Assembly (NCBI GenBank): GCA_022592445.1
Contig: JABYQR010000328.1
Location: 1-48,491 of the forward strand
Reading direction: 5' to 3'
Length of the DNA stretch: 48,491 nucleotides
Source: Cytidiella melzeri
Taxonomy: Eukaryota > Basidiomycota > Agaricomycetes > Polyporales > Irpicaceae
A model generated the notes under the pieces. The model did not search any database, had not been told where the DNA came from, and was given only the letters and a program-made list of their open reading frames with translations. Below, one piece after another: positions 11,401 to 26,185 of the stretch. How positions within the stretch are numbered: the first letter of the stretch is position 1; every line of letters begins with the position of its first letter. Both the position numbers and the translations under genes were made by a program.

Positions 11401-12954
11401 CAAGCGAAATGGAACTTCCTCTCATGTGCGTATCTTCATTAGTGTCCGGAATCGCTAGTCATCGATTCGGTCGTGATAGGAAAGGTGCCACTGGGAGGTG
11501 AGAGGTGCAGCGACGGGTGATGAGACGTACGGCAGGAAAGTGCCACACACAGCCCGCACATCAGCTGTCGTGGGTTGAGGGCGACGTATACCCACGTTCT
11601 GAGAGCCCACCCTGAAGGATAACCGCGTTTGCCACTCGAGGAGTGCGGGCTGTGAAGGTGAGGGCTCACTGTGCGCCTCGTGGTACAAGGTTCAAGTTCA
11701 TCGTCAAACGCGGTCCACGCTACGAGTAGGCTGTTACTGAACGGGCCGACATCAGCATGGAGGGAATGTTCCTCGGAACGAGGCATGCGACTGTTCGCAT
11801 GGAGGCTGAACGGGGGTCAGGATTGAACAATAGGTGATGTGCGGGGGATTGTTTGTCTTTGTGGATCCACTGCCCAGGCTAGATTAGGAAGATTTCCCCC
11901 CGCTAGCCCGCCACTCGTTCATCGATGAAGGCCGACTGATGGACGGCTGCAATGCGATGCAAAGGTAAATTCCACGCTCATCACACTACTCAATTGCATA
12001 CGACGCCTCGTTCCAAATACAGGGCTCTGGAGGCGGTGAGGCCTTGGGACCTCAGGGTCGGGAGAACGCATGACGAGGACCAGCGGGATCACGTCCAATA
12101 GGACTGCAGGACCGTCGGCGTTCCAGCCCTAACGAGCTGCACAAAGGTCACCCAACCATCTACACTTTCTGGTTCATGCTCACGCTCAATGCACAATCTC
12201 TTTGACCAGGAATACATGCTAGAATCGTTGGCATGAAAAGCTTGAAGTGACTGAAATGCTCTTTGTCTTACACCACCTATGTTTTGCGAGTGGCACGACA
12301 ACCGTGGGAACTACAAGCGCCCGACCTCACCGGGACCAATCGAAGCCTCAGATCTTTCTCCTCCTCTACCACCTCATACCCTTGTTTCGCGGAACATTCG
12401 TGCAAGTCTCCAGAACAGTAACCTTTCTCAGACAGTCTTAGGTCCACTGTGATTGTTGCTCTGCATCGTGGATCAAGTGTTGGTTGGTCTCATGAGGATG
12501 CCTTGCTGGCAGGGCTCTACGAAGGTCGTAGCAATGTCCATGCGGGCACTCAACCATGAAGGTGAGATAAGTCATCATACTCTCATTGCGAATGGCTACC
12601 TCAGAAAATGTAGAAACAGAGTGCCCTGGCTGTAAGGGTGGCACTGCCGGGGAGTGCAGTCTAAAATCATCATTATATTGTGAGTGGCACAAGCAATTTC
12701 GCTGTAAACCATACCAATAATGGCTTCCGGGCGTATCCCCTCTAGCCGAGACGGAAAAGGGAGTCGTTCTATTAACGTGGTTACCTCGAGGCTGGCCATT
12801 CGAAAGTAACCTTCTACTTACTGCCTTGTCAGCGCTCGCGCCTTTTCGAACTCCTGGGACCTGGCGCTTCGAGGGGATTTAAACCCTCCACCGTCTGTCA
12901 GATGCAGGGACAGCCCACCCTTTGAACTCCCGCCCCATTTTGCCCTCCTCCAAC
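8402..12954. other. 4.5-kb gene-poor region
   Basis: I could not build a supported gene model. On the minus strand 8402-9144 has open stretches with hydrophobic segments (for example PFVVLLPLLHIALTILSMAF near 8610-8670) interrupted by stops, possibly a decayed membrane-protein gene. Around 9733-9936 (+) and 11221-11786 (-) there are further unassigned ORFs. One clear structure inside is the A-tailed insertion at 10050-10145, listed separately. Confidence 0.5.
10050..10145 (+). mobile_element. Short A-tailed retroposed insertion with 15-bp target duplications
   Basis: The identical 15-mer gagtgcacagtgtct occurs at 10050-10064 and 10131-10145. The 66 bases between them end in an A-rich tail with AATAAT-type repeats (10111-10130) abutting the second copy. 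A-tail plus long direct flanking repeats is the mark of target-primed reverse transcription, so this is probably a SINE, a 5'-truncated LINE end or another retroposed RNA. The source sequence is not recognised. Confidence 0.7.
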
Positions 12955-14890
12955 ATGCAACACTCCTCTGCTCGAGCACGTATACAGTCCCTTTTAACAG
13001 AGATATCTCCCTCGACCTCATCACCTTCAGACTCGCTTACCATCTGCTTGCGAGAATCAGGTGTCGTCTATCTATCCCCAAACACAGAAGCTGGAAAGGC
13101 GTTCATGAACGGTATTCGGCCCGTCGGGTATACAGTCGCGATCAAGACGCGACCTCCATCGGTCACAGCTTTGTTGGCGTACTCGTACGTCCTCTACCCT
13201 CGACATGCGATCTCTCATTGTATAACAGTGTATCTAACTCTCCTCAGACCGGACAACATGCACGTCATCTTACTTGAAGACGCTTCCGTCCTTCGTGTTG
13301 TCGACAGCGCGGCTTGCCTTGTCGAGGCGAAGGATCACAAAGCTGCGATCCTGGTATGTCTTTCATCCACGACAGGTCTCTATACGCATCGTAAGCTGAC
13401 TTCAATAATCATCGTGATTAGCGTGACGAGAAGGCATTGGTCATTTGGTCCATTGGCTCCTGCGAGACCATCGGTGCTCAGCTTCACGAATGGGAGCGTC
13501 GTATAGACCAAACCGTCTTCCATACCGAGCGTGAAATGAAAAAGCAGCATCAAGGAACCATCTCACCGGCCATACTGTTTGCCAGCCCTAGACTTTGGAC
13601 ACCTACGCTGGATCAGTATCACACGCTTACGCCGTTCCCGAGCTATCCTCATGACTGCGTGGATCCTCCCTCCTCTTTGGCCGATCCAAGCTTCGGCTAT
13701 CTGGGAGATGATCTGCCGTCGTTGCTTGAGCTTGGTTCTCTTCACGGTCTTGAATGCAATGGGGTATGTCCCATTACTTATTCGGCTTCTAAGGCCGTCG
13801 CCTGTAAGTATCCTACGGCTAACGTTGTCTCTTTCGGTAGCACTGCAACCCATACTCATTTCCGGCTTCTCCCTTCTCCACCCCGAGTTTGTCTCCGTAC
13901 ACTTCTCCAAGCTCATCCCCCTACGCGTCACAAAGCAAAACTCTCGTCGACCGCGACCCCAACAACCCAAATGACTCTCCTTTCTTTACAGGGACTATCT
14001 GTCTAGCTGACATTTCACCCGCTCCCCCATTCTTCGACAATACCGACCTCCCCGAGGATGAGGACATTGCTGCCTCTGATTCGTCGTCTCCCACTTCACC
14101 GGTAGCGGCTCTAGAAGCTCTCCCGAGCCCGAGGAAAATCAAGGCACTTCCTTCGCGTCCTCTCTCGTCGTCGAGCTCTCCATTCCTCTCACTGTCGTCA
14201 CCCCTCCCGATGGCTTCGAAGTCCGCAAAGACCCTCCCGAAGCTGGACCTACCCACTCCCTCAGGTACCTCTTCCACCACACCTCTCTTCGCATCCTTGA
14301 GCCTTCAGAGCTCCCCTCGGCCTGGTATCAAGCGCAAATCACCGTCTCCTCCCGCTGTTTCTTCTGCTGTCCGTCGCTCCCCGTTGCCCGATAGTTTGAC
14401 GTCCTCGCCTCTACCGACCAGCAAGGCGTCTCCACCCGAGTGCGATGACTCCGACTCCGACCTCAGCGAACTGGACGATAAGTCCGACTGTTCAAATGAA
14501 GACGAGGACTTTTCCGATTCGGACGACGACTTCGATGACACCCCTCCTGTCAAGAAGATCAGAGTTGTCGCTCCCAAATCTTCCGCCGGTAAGGCTCGCG
14601 TTGTCACCCGTCGTCGTGGTGGAAAGCCCAGTCCTGGAAAAAAGCGCAAGTTCAGCTGTGACAGTTGTGGCACTAAGTTTACTCGCGACGCGGATCGGGC
14701 ACGGCATCAGAAGACGGCCTGCTCGAAGGAGTCGAAGGAGTTGAAGGAGCATGCCTGCACGAAATGCTCCTCGGCGTTCTCTAGGATAGATGCTCTGAAG
14801 CGGCATTATAAGCATTCTCATCGTCTTCATGTGAGTTGCAAGATTCTTCCCAGGAGGGTACTTGGTGCTAACATTGTTTTATAGGGCTAG
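12955..14890 (+). CDS. C2H2-type zinc-finger protein with conserved N-terminal domain
   Basis: Five exons: 12955-13184, 13248-13353, 13422-13763, 13841-14830 and 14885-14890; 557 residues. The N-terminal 200 residues form a folded domain (GKAFMNGIRPVGYTVAIK, HVILLEDASVLRVVD, then RDEKALVIWSIGS) that resembles the fungal DUF7928-like domain, from memory only. The middle is Ser/Pro-rich and acidic (DSDSDLSELDD, EDEDFSDSDDDFDD) with basic KKIRVV and KKRK patches that could act as nuclear localisation signals. Two fingers sit at the C-terminus: about 499-520 (C-x2-C-x12-H-x4-C) and about 532-553 (C-x2-C-x12-H-x4-H). This suggests a DNA-binding regulator. The last exon adds only Gly and the stop; the intron before it has a good branch site (ctaac) and tag acceptor. 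If unspliced, the protein ends 17 residues later at 14884. Confidence 0.85.
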
Positions 14891-15473
14891 AGGCGGCCCT
14901 TTAAATGACCGCAGTTCCTCGTCTCTCAAATATCGCTCGCATGCCTTCTTCTTTCTCCTCTCTCTATGTCTACCTCATCTCTGTATTATTCCTGCTTCAG
15001 TGGTTGTGCTTCTCGAACACTGTATCTGCTAGTCTCTGACCTCCCCACTCTGCATCACTATCGATACCGCTACCACTCATCACTGCAGCTTCAATCCCTC
15101 GTGTACATACTCCCATCGCATTCTTCATCCACAGCGCAAGTCGTTTTATCCAGTTGTATCACATTTTACATCTTATGCCTACTAGCATTATACCTGTTGC
15201 TCCACTACATCCAAGTCGCGATATCCTCCTTTCCTCTCCTCATTTTCTCAGTGTAATATAATGTGCTGTACCAGTGTCTCAACTAGATTTTGGAATTTAT
15301 TCTTTTGCTTGTTGTATGTCTTTGCCGTACGCTGGTGACAATGATGGTGTGCGGTTAAACCCCGAGGCCATGCATATGGGCGCTCCAGTTATGTTTCTGA
15401 TACAGCCGTGATCCTCTGCCGCGGTCTGGTATCTACACCTTCGCCTCAACCCTCATATCGCCGCTCTCCAGTT
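14891..15473. other. Intergenic, pyrimidine-rich
   Basis: Presumed 3' untranslated region of the zinc-finger gene and promoter of the RBM18-like gene. The sequence is C/T-rich with no convincing ORF; a frame beginning at 15408 lacks an ATG before 15474. Confidence 0.6.
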
Positions 15474-16603
15474 ATGCAGGCGAACTCCTTGTCCGCAGCG
15501 GGTTCACCAGACGAATTGGCGATGGAGACACACCTATCTTTCCCTGAACCTTCAATGTCTAAAAAAGCCACGCCACCGCGAGTAGTAGCCCAACCACGCG
15601 AACTGCTCAAAGACAGGCTTTACGTGGGCAACTTACACCCAACCGTGGACGAGTGCGTGCTCAAAAGTTCTCAACTCGAGCTAGCTCTGCTAACCTGCAG
15701 CGTCGTGCAAAGATACATTCTGCTACAGGTGTTCTCCAAGTTTGGCAAAGTCTCCAAGCTCGACTTCCTCTTCCACAAATCTGGGTCTCTGAAAGGCAAA
15801 CCGAGGGGCTATGCCTTTGTAGAATATGGCGATCCAGACGTGAGTCACTCATTTTGATTGGCACGCCAGCGCATTGCTCATCCGGGCTTTTCTTCACCTT
15901 GCTTGGACGGTCGACATCGCTATATAACCACATCGGACTATCAGCCGATGATCCCTCCATGAGCATCGCGCTGGCAAAGCAAAAGCAAAAGAGCATGCTA
16001 TATTGACTCATGTCTGTGTCCTTAGGATGCCAGGAAAGCCCTTGCAGCAGCGAACGACAAGCTCCTGCGCGGCAGGAAGCTTGTCGTCACATATGCCCAG
16101 CAGGCACCTATCGATCAAACGGGCGCATTGGCGACGAGACCGAGAAAGCTCTGGAATGACACAAGTAAACCTACAACTCTCAGTTTGCTCAAGAGCGTCG
16201 AGGGCAGGCGGGTTGCCGGGTAAGCTACATGTCGTCCTTTGTGTCAACTTCCTGACGCAGCCCATTCAGCACGGACGACAAGATTGCGAAGATGGAGGCC
16301 AAGCTACGGCAGCTGGAACATACATCTGCATCTGGCTCCTCCTTGGCGAAGCATCCTTCACTCCCAGCGAAACCTGTCGCAGCAACTTTAGCTGCGGCGT
16401 CCGACCGTCAGACACAACCACCGCCGAGGCCAAAACGCACACAGACACCTTTACCCTCCCTACCGCTGCCTTCATCATCTTCAATCGCAGCTTCGTCCTC
16501 GTCTACTTGGCAAAATGTCAGCGCAACACTGTCTACATTGCACAAGAACAAGTCGGCGAATTTAGCAGGCGTAGTGTTGAAGAAGCGGAAGGACCCGTCG
16601 TGA
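15474..16603 (+). CDS. RBM18: RRM RNA-binding protein, RBM18-like
   Basis: Four exons: 15474-15652, 15713-15839, 16026-16219 and 16270-16603; 277 residues. A single RNA recognition motif spans about residues 48-130, with RNP2 LYVGNL and RNP1 RGYAFVEY. The [15 protein letters not shown] segment between them and the KLVVTYAQQ end are characteristic of RBM18 homologues. After the RRM come [18 protein letters not shown], a short coiled segment [13 protein letters not shown], and a Ser/Pro-rich tail with basic KKRKDPS at the end. The role of RBM18 in fungi is not well known; a nuclear RNA-processing role is inference. The 186-bp intron (15840-16025) is long for this locus. An alternative acceptor at 16260 would insert three residues but would make a 41-bp intron. 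Confidence 0.92.
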
Positions 16604-16861
16604 TCAAAGCCGTTGTCTCTCTGTATGGTTCTTCTGATATTCTAGTGGTAATTATGTCAGTCAATACCCACGGCTACTTTTCAGGCGGGAGTGACAAACA
16701 TTCCACACAAATCCGCCTACCGTAATATGTATGTGAGCAAGACTTCAGAAGACTGAAGCTGATGTGCGTCCATGATGAGTCATCGTGTTCACGGTCATAT
16801 GCGTGCAGTACAAAGCATGGCGAGGAGATGAAAAAGATAAAAACTCAGTACTGAGACCCAC

Positions 16862-17704
16862 TCATACCACGGTACCCGCATTCGATGCGATACGTGGCCA
16901 CAGATCCGCCTGGAGCCGTAATGTCAACACAAAACTACGTGTGGAGAGATGGCTGACAAACTCACGCATTCCTTCGCGACGGGTCCAGTAATAGCGGAAC
17001 CCTTCATTTCACCCTTGGGGTTGACTATGACACCAGCGTTGTCCTAAGGTGGAGAGCTTAAGATCACAGGACTTCGGCGAAGAGGCGAAAAAACACATAC
17101 CTCGAAGTAGAGGAAAACACCATCCTTCCTGCGCCATGCCTTGCGTTGGCGAATGACGACAGCGGGCATGGCTGTAAGACGAGGTTCAAAGTCAGCAAAA
17201 CTCGTGCCAATGCATCCCCCAAACCAATGCCTCCACTAAATCTCTAATCACAGCATCTCAGTTACTCGCTTTGCAGACCATCTGTCCAATACCCCAATCT
17301 CATGCCAACCCACTGCTTTGACCGCTCGCTCAGAGAGAAATCGCTCACTCTTTTTCCTCAGCTCAGGCTTTCCCTTCTTCACGGAGCACAGGAACATGCT
17401 AGCAACACCAGCAACCGGGAGCCTGTTCAAACGGGCACCGATACCATAGGCTTCGATCATGTAGAGCGACTTGGCGCCGCTGTTGTCCGCGCAGCTCATG
17501 ACAGCACCGGTGGGCAGACCCATGGTCATGCGGTATTTGTTGCCAGTGGCACCGATAACTGTGTGTCGTTGCTACTCGTTAGAACCGTGCGCACGAAGCA
17601 TCGACGCGCAAGAAAGTGCCTGTACGAACCTACATTGTACGGTCAGCATTCCTCCATCGTGACGAGAAATATCTTCACGCGTACGCACCTCGTTTGGACG
17701 ACAT
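16862..17704 (-). CDS. RPL23: 60S ribosomal protein L23 (uL14)
   Basis: Five exons on the minus strand: 17704-17689, 17558-17349, 17171-17101, 17043-16966 and 16909-16862; 140 residues, the expected length. Hallmarks are [75 protein letters not shown] and the C-terminus [15 protein letters not shown]. It binds 28S rRNA near the subunit interface of the large subunit. Exon 1 is only 16 bp (MSSKR plus one base). Its junction to exon 2 reads ...KRV-IGATG, which departs slightly from the Gly-rich N-terminus common in relatives, so the exon 2 acceptor (17559-17560) is the least certain splice site. Introns of 130 and 177 bp could carry a small nucleolar RNA, but none was identified. Confidence 0.94.
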
Positions 17705-18231
17705 TTTGTGTTTTGAGGGGGTCTTGAAGTCTTGCTGATACCGACGCTTGCCGCAAGGTACAGCTGCATACACAAAGTTTCGTGCCGCTCTGTGCCGAGC
17801 TCAAACTTTACAGTTATTAGTCAGCGTGTGCCACATAGGGCGCGCGGTCATCATGTCACTGTCACATTGTCACAATTGCGTGGCCCACCAGAACAACGTT
17901 CAACTGTACCAGTGTTCACAATAGCCCTTTTACAGTTCTGCCAACTCTGTCTGCAACTTGCCCGACGATCCCGATCTGTAGTATCAACGACTAATTTGAA
18001 AGTATGAATACTAAGCCAGCCATGCCCCGCAGCGCACACTGCACAACCTCACGGCGGATGCATCCACTACCGTAAAACATTCCATTGTTAGCCTCACCCG
18101 CAATCCTTGCTATAACAACACTGACACGAGCGAAATACAGACAAGCGGTCAATTTCTTTGCGTAGACCGCAGAAGATAGGATGATTCAATAGGTACAACT
18201 TGAGATAACAACCAAATGTAGTACAACTTAA
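17705..18231. other. Intergenic: L23 promoter side and dehydrogenase 3' side
   Basis: No coding model was found. It should contain the L23 promoter (reading minus) and the 3' untranslated region of the cellobiose dehydrogenase gene. Confidence 0.6.
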
Positions 18232-21388
<3,157 letters not shown>

Positions 21389-21442
21389 TGTGCAGCTTGA
21401 GGCGGAGGTACTGGACGTACCGCAGGGACGCAACTGTGAATG

Positions 21443-21450
21443 CTTATAAG
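21443..21450 (-). promoter_or_regulatory. TATA box of the cellobiose dehydrogenase gene
   Basis: CTTATAAG (self-complementary) lies 55-62 bp before the ATG on the minus strand, a plausible distance for a fungal gene with a short leader. Confidence 0.5.
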
Positions 21451-23286
21451 GCTGCCTGCTACAGCGTGAATCCGAGGTTGGCGAAGAAATGCCGACCACT
21501 AGAGAACCAAATGCGCGCGTTGTGATGGGCTGCTGCACCGCGTGAGCGTTGTGCCAATGGTCCGGTAGCGTCTCTGCTTGCGACACATGTTCTTTGTCGA
21601 GGCTGCGGTCGTAGTAGACACAACGAATGGCCCTTCGGATAGAGGTGGCGGAAACACGTCGGAGCCGCAGGATCGCTCGTGATCACGACAGTGATGAGGA
21701 GTAAAGGTAGGCTGTTGTGTGATATATCCGAGGTTCAAACCTCGACCGCCACTGTAGATATGTCTGCCACTACGCCGAATGGCGCCTTGAGAGCGACTAC
21801 ATGCGTCGTTTGGTTCCCAAGACTATTTTCAGGGCAGCCTGACTTCAATGAGGACTAACCGATGAAATACCGACCAATAACCTGAAAGAAGTTTGAAGAG
21901 CGTGGTGTCAGTCAGAAGTGTCTTGAAAATACCTAGCCTTTGTACACACCTAGTTGGTCACTGGAAGCCACGGAATAACGCCATCCTTCATGCTGATACT
22001 AGAGCTGGTCTCGTGTTCAACGATGGCAATGTGGGTCAACGATTACCTCTTAGATTTCTGAACGGCGCGTACTATCTTAGGTATAGAGATAAACTTGGGC
22101 ACAACGCAAACACTCAATGAAGGTGACCCGGTTGTGCAGTGTCATGGTTCTACCGAGGCAATCTACATCATCACCCATCGTGGCAGTACCTAGGTATGAT
22201 GCAATCAGACAATGAGATCTAAAAGCGAAAAACGAAGACCACTGACCTCAAATTTATTACTCTAGCGTGCGGAGAGAGAAGATGTTGATATTCAATAAGA
22301 CTTCGAATCTCCTGAGGAAGAAGTTCGAGTTCAAGTTCAAGTTTACTTACTTGGCGCGTTGTTTGGCAGTAGCTTTTGGTTTCAACATGACCAAACATAG
22401 CACAACATTGACCGTTATGCTCACTGCTCAACCTCTGACTCAATGGTTTCGACTCTGTAGCAATTTTGAATTCTCTGTGTACTGCGGAGTGATTCTGAGT
22501 GTATGCGGGGCTCCGCTGCATGTGGGGTCATACATTCAGTGAAGGCGATAGGCAAAACTGGAACCAAGGATGATCCTTGTCTGTCATCTTCTTCTTACTC
22601 CGGTACTCTTCTAACTTCCCTCGATAGTAAGTAGAAAGTGCTTCTTATGCTTCGTGACCTTAGTGCTGAGCTATTGGTATAATTAGCATGGACTAATGAT
22701 GAAGCCCTCGAGATATTTTGGAATCACTAGAGATGAAAATAGCTATGGCCACGGTGGGGACGGCGGAATGTAGAGATTTTCAGCAGGTAGCGTAGGCTGT
22801 CTCGCACTACTTGATGTATTTCAGCAGTGGGCAATCAGAACCAATGCCTAGGCGAACCAGCGATGCAGCGTAATTATATAGCTAATGCAGACGACAGACT
22901 GAACGAAGTACGACGGAACATGGCGAATGTGAATGACGATGACGACGATGACTATGATGATGTTGGTGGGCAGTAGCAATCCGACAAAACGACAACAAAG
23001 AGCAGCAAGGCAGCGCGACGGCAGTATAGGCCAGGAGAAACGACAGTGAGATCATTGAAAGTTGGAGAATGGCGAAGAGGTGAGACGGACTCAAGTCGCG
23101 GCCAAGAGGTAGGGAGTTTGAATGTACAAGGGATTCCAGAAAGCAAATGAGCGTGGCTGTGTATATATACGATTTAAGATAGGTCGGATATTCGGCTAAA
23201 GTCCAATCTGGACTACAACGCCAGAGACTGGGGGTTTTTCGAGCCGCACGATGACAGGTCGCAAGGAGCCGCCGTGTTTATGGTAT
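21451..23286. other. Intergenic, mostly without genes
   Basis: Between the dehydrogenase promoter and the Spg1 stop. Apart from the doubtful His-rich ORF at 22882-23055 no gene could be supported. It includes a direct AAGTTC-type low-complexity patch near 22320-22345 and a gat/gac-rich tract near 22935-22965. Confidence 0.5.
22882..23055 (-). CDS. Candidate small secreted His-rich peptide
   Basis: A 57-codon ORF from the first ATG at 23055. It begins with a signal-peptide-like hydrophobic stretch (about 16 residues, ISLSFLLAYTAVALP), then four or five cysteines and the run HQHHHSHRRHRHSHS near residues 30-44, which could bind metal ions. A TATATATA lies at 23162-23169, about 107 bp upstream on the same strand. 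The His run is encoded by a cat/cac-type simple repeat, so chance is a real alternative. No homologue is recognised. Confidence 0.3.
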   Translation of the reverse strand: MISLSFLLAYTAVALPCCSLLSFCRIATAHQHHHSHRRHRHSHSPCSVVLRSVCRLH

Positions 23287-24181
23287 TCATACATCGACAT
23301 AGATCAAGATAGGCTCTCCGATGCCCTCTATCTCGGGTATCACGCACTTCAAGTCGAATGCCTTTGCAAGCACGATTTTAAAGATCTTCTGCACGTTGAT
23401 CGAGGCGGAAGTCGAGCAGAAAATCAAAGATGCATGCATAGCCTTTGCAAACCTCTTCGCCTAGTGATGCAGAGAGTTTAAGCGTTTCGCGGGGGTCTGC
23501 ATACACATGCAACGTACCTGCTTTGTGATCTCTTCTTGTTCATCTCGAGGGAATGTAGCAAATGTGTCGAATTTTGTGCCAATCAGAAACGGTATCGCAG
23601 TCTAGAGCATGTAAGCCATTGTGGTGGACTTCCACATTGAAAGGTGCATACCTTATTGAAGCCTCGTGCTTGTCTGTACCACTCCTTCACAGAATTCAAT
23701 GTCGATTTTCTCGACAGGTCAAACATGAAAAGGATTGCCACCGCGTCATTGCAGACTAGCGGAAGCATATTTACGAATTCGCGCTGACCACCAAGATCCC
23801 AGATGGAGAAAGTGATTGTTGTTCGTCGTACTGTGATAGTCTTCTCCATGAAATTGACGCCTAGTAAGCAGTTACCACTTAGCGCAAACTTACCTGGACA
23901 AAGTAAAAGACTACGTACCCAGCGTTTGAATGTAATCCTCGTCAAAGCTTCCCTCCACATACTTCACCATCAGACTCGTCTTGCCGATCTGAGAGTCCCC
24001 GACCATGCCCACTTTGATCACGACGCTGGGTGGCAGAAGTCAGACGATACAGCGCGATTTTACGTGTATGGAAGCCAGACCTGTTCTTTTCGTCGCCAGC
24101 GTCGACCGATTGTCTAGAGTTTTGCCCGCTGGGTCCAGCGACGGCTGAGGAAGATGCGGTTGGCGTAGGTGACGATGACAT
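23287..24181 (-). CDS. spg1: Septum-promoting GTPase Spg1/Tem1
   Basis: Five exons on the minus strand: 24181-24081, 24025-23919, 23860-23652, 23601-23518 and 23460-23287; 224 residues. The Ras-like fold is complete: P-loop GDSQIGKTS at 43-51, switch II WDLGGQ at 90-95, and base-recognition TKFD at 148-151 (TKxD in place of NKxD, as in Spg1/Tem1). Diagnostic stretches include [46 protein letters not shown] and [19 protein letters not shown]. It heads the septation initiation / mitotic exit network at the spindle pole body. The N-terminal 34 residues are a Ser/Pro/Ala-rich extension of low complexity. There is no C-terminal CAAX box, as expected for this branch. Confidence 0.96.
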
Positions 24182-26185
24182 GCTGAGTGTTATGCCTTCG
24201 AAAATGACAAAGGCGGTAGGGGAATAGTTCCAGATGTGGATTTATACTTCCGCAGACGACTCAGAGCAGAAACACGCTAAGGCCGCAATTGCAAGACTCT
24301 ATGGCTTGCGCAGAAACACGAGGAGTGTTGGGCCTGCGATACTGCAAAGTCCAGAGAAATGACCGATTGTAAAGGAAAGAAGTTGGCTGAACGTTATGGA
24401 ACAAGGCAAGTGGAAGTTGACGATGTTGGCTTGCCCTCAAAGTCGCGAGTGAACCGTCGGGATCAGAGAGTACGAGAGCAACCCGCACCGTTGCGCAACA
24501 GTGCTGGGTTGAAGTGGATAGGCGCTCGCGTGTGTTCAGCCAGGCGCGGCGTTCTCTCTCTTCCCTACACCATCATCTGCAGCAGTCTCGCACTCTCCAT
24601 AGCCCTTGTCATGTACAGCATAGCGAGGTTGCCTTCGAGGACTGGGGTTTATTCTCTCTTCTGTCAAGCTCTTTGTTCGCCTGCCGGATTGCACCTGACG
24701 GGACACCGAATCGGTTGAGGAGAGCGGCCCAAACAGCAGCTTTATGAGGCCGTCGAAGCTGTACGCAACATTCGGTCGCAGTCATGACCGGGACCATGAC
24801 CGCCCACCGTTAAATCGACGCGATTTGCAGCCTTTACCCAAGCTTTGAGGTGTGGAACCAGAAACATTCGAGGAAACTACTGCACTGCTTCATGCGTCGT
24901 CGTTCAAGCATCCTTGATTTTCAGCTTACTCTCTTCAGACCCTGGTCGAAAGTCCCGAGCTACCATACATAGCTACGACAACACGTCATTACTACTCTCA
25001 TATGCGCTCAATGATAACCAAGTTCATTCATGATGTCTGCCTGATGCACACCTTCAGAATACGTGCAGCGCTTGAGTTACGGGGTTGCGCGTTCTGGTAT
25101 GTATTCCATCTTAGCCATGAAACCTACTGGCACATGCACAGCGACCACTTGTGAGTGCCAGTTGTCAACTTGTATACCTCGGCGCGGATTCTCTGCCACG
25201 TAAATCTTTTTTCCTAGCAGAGCGGACACCATGGAATGCGGGCATGCCGGTTAAGCTTGCGTCAAACGCTGTTGACGAGATGTGGCATTGAAGTTGATTT
25301 CTCAAGTCAGGGTGCATATGGTACAAGGTGTGTGTGACCATATGGCGCGTCAGCTGTTACTTACTACGGTGCGTCGTACTGAGTAGATACAGGGCTGAGA
25401 CCTCTGTGCTCTTACCCGGTTGTGCCAGCTTCCGAAGCTGTCACAGTGCAACTGTCTGCTGCATCATCTGATGCATTGCAACGTCGTCGACATGGCGTCT
25501 GAGGCGTGCGGCTCGTCTCTTTACTCTAGGTGACTACTTTTCAATTCTATATCTGATAGCGCATACCCACGGTGATAGGTAAAGTCGTCGCCGCTAGTCA
25601 ACACGATATAGCGGTGTAGCAAATCATAGTCGCCGCACCTTGACACCAGTCCTGGGCGGCTACGGCGATAGAACCTCGGAAACGTATTTTGTGCCCACAT
25701 TGTCACCATGTTCAACGAACTCGGAAGCCTCAGGTCAGATAACGCGCAATCTGGCTTCTATCGCGCCCATCTCAGCAGCAACTCTTCTAGCTTGCTATCC
25801 TGCCAGTGCAGTGTCGACGGCTATGCCATGCGAATTGTACCGATTGGACTGGCCATTACCTTGTGAGTTTGAACACTGTGGTTTCAAGTGAAGCAACTTA
25901 CATTTCAATGGAAGGGTGTTATCGCAAGAACTTTGACTCACCTCACAAGAAGCATCCCTTATGGATTGCTCTTGTTCGGAACACACGGTTCGTTGCTGCA
26001 TGCCATGCGTATCTCACCAGCGTTTCACTCCGCTTCCAGCTACGAGGTCACCCTATTCGTAACCGGGCTTCTGACGAGCCTTGGTCAATACAGACTTTAT
26101 ATGAGATGAGCTCTAGCTAACTCAAGTCTCTGGAGCACCCTCCAAGGCCACCATTCACACAGGCACAATTCAGCTCTTTGTCACC
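24182..26185. other. 2-kb divergent intergenic region
   Basis: Upstream of both Spg1 (minus) and the chitinase (plus). ORFs here are short, overlapping and without motifs. No repeat or RNA gene was recognised. Confidence 0.55.
26096..26102 (+). promoter_or_regulatory. TATA-like box of the chitinase gene
   Basis: TTTATAT lies 84-90 bp before the ATG at 26186 on the coding strand. A spacing typical for fungal promoters; function inferred. Confidence 0.35.

Noticed and set aside
12922..13506. Unspliced 194-residue ORF at the start of the zinc-finger gene
   Set aside because: It reads through two good introns (13185-13247, 13354-13421); the spliced frame continues into a much longer conserved protein.
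16003..16725. 240-residue plus-strand ORF over the RBM18-like gene
   Set aside because: Different frame from the RRM exons, no motifs; a shadow of the real coding strand.
21716..21740. tRNA T-arm-like 'gaggttcaaacctcg'
   Set aside because: The loop has the wrong size and no acceptor stem, D-arm or anticodon arm can be folded around it.
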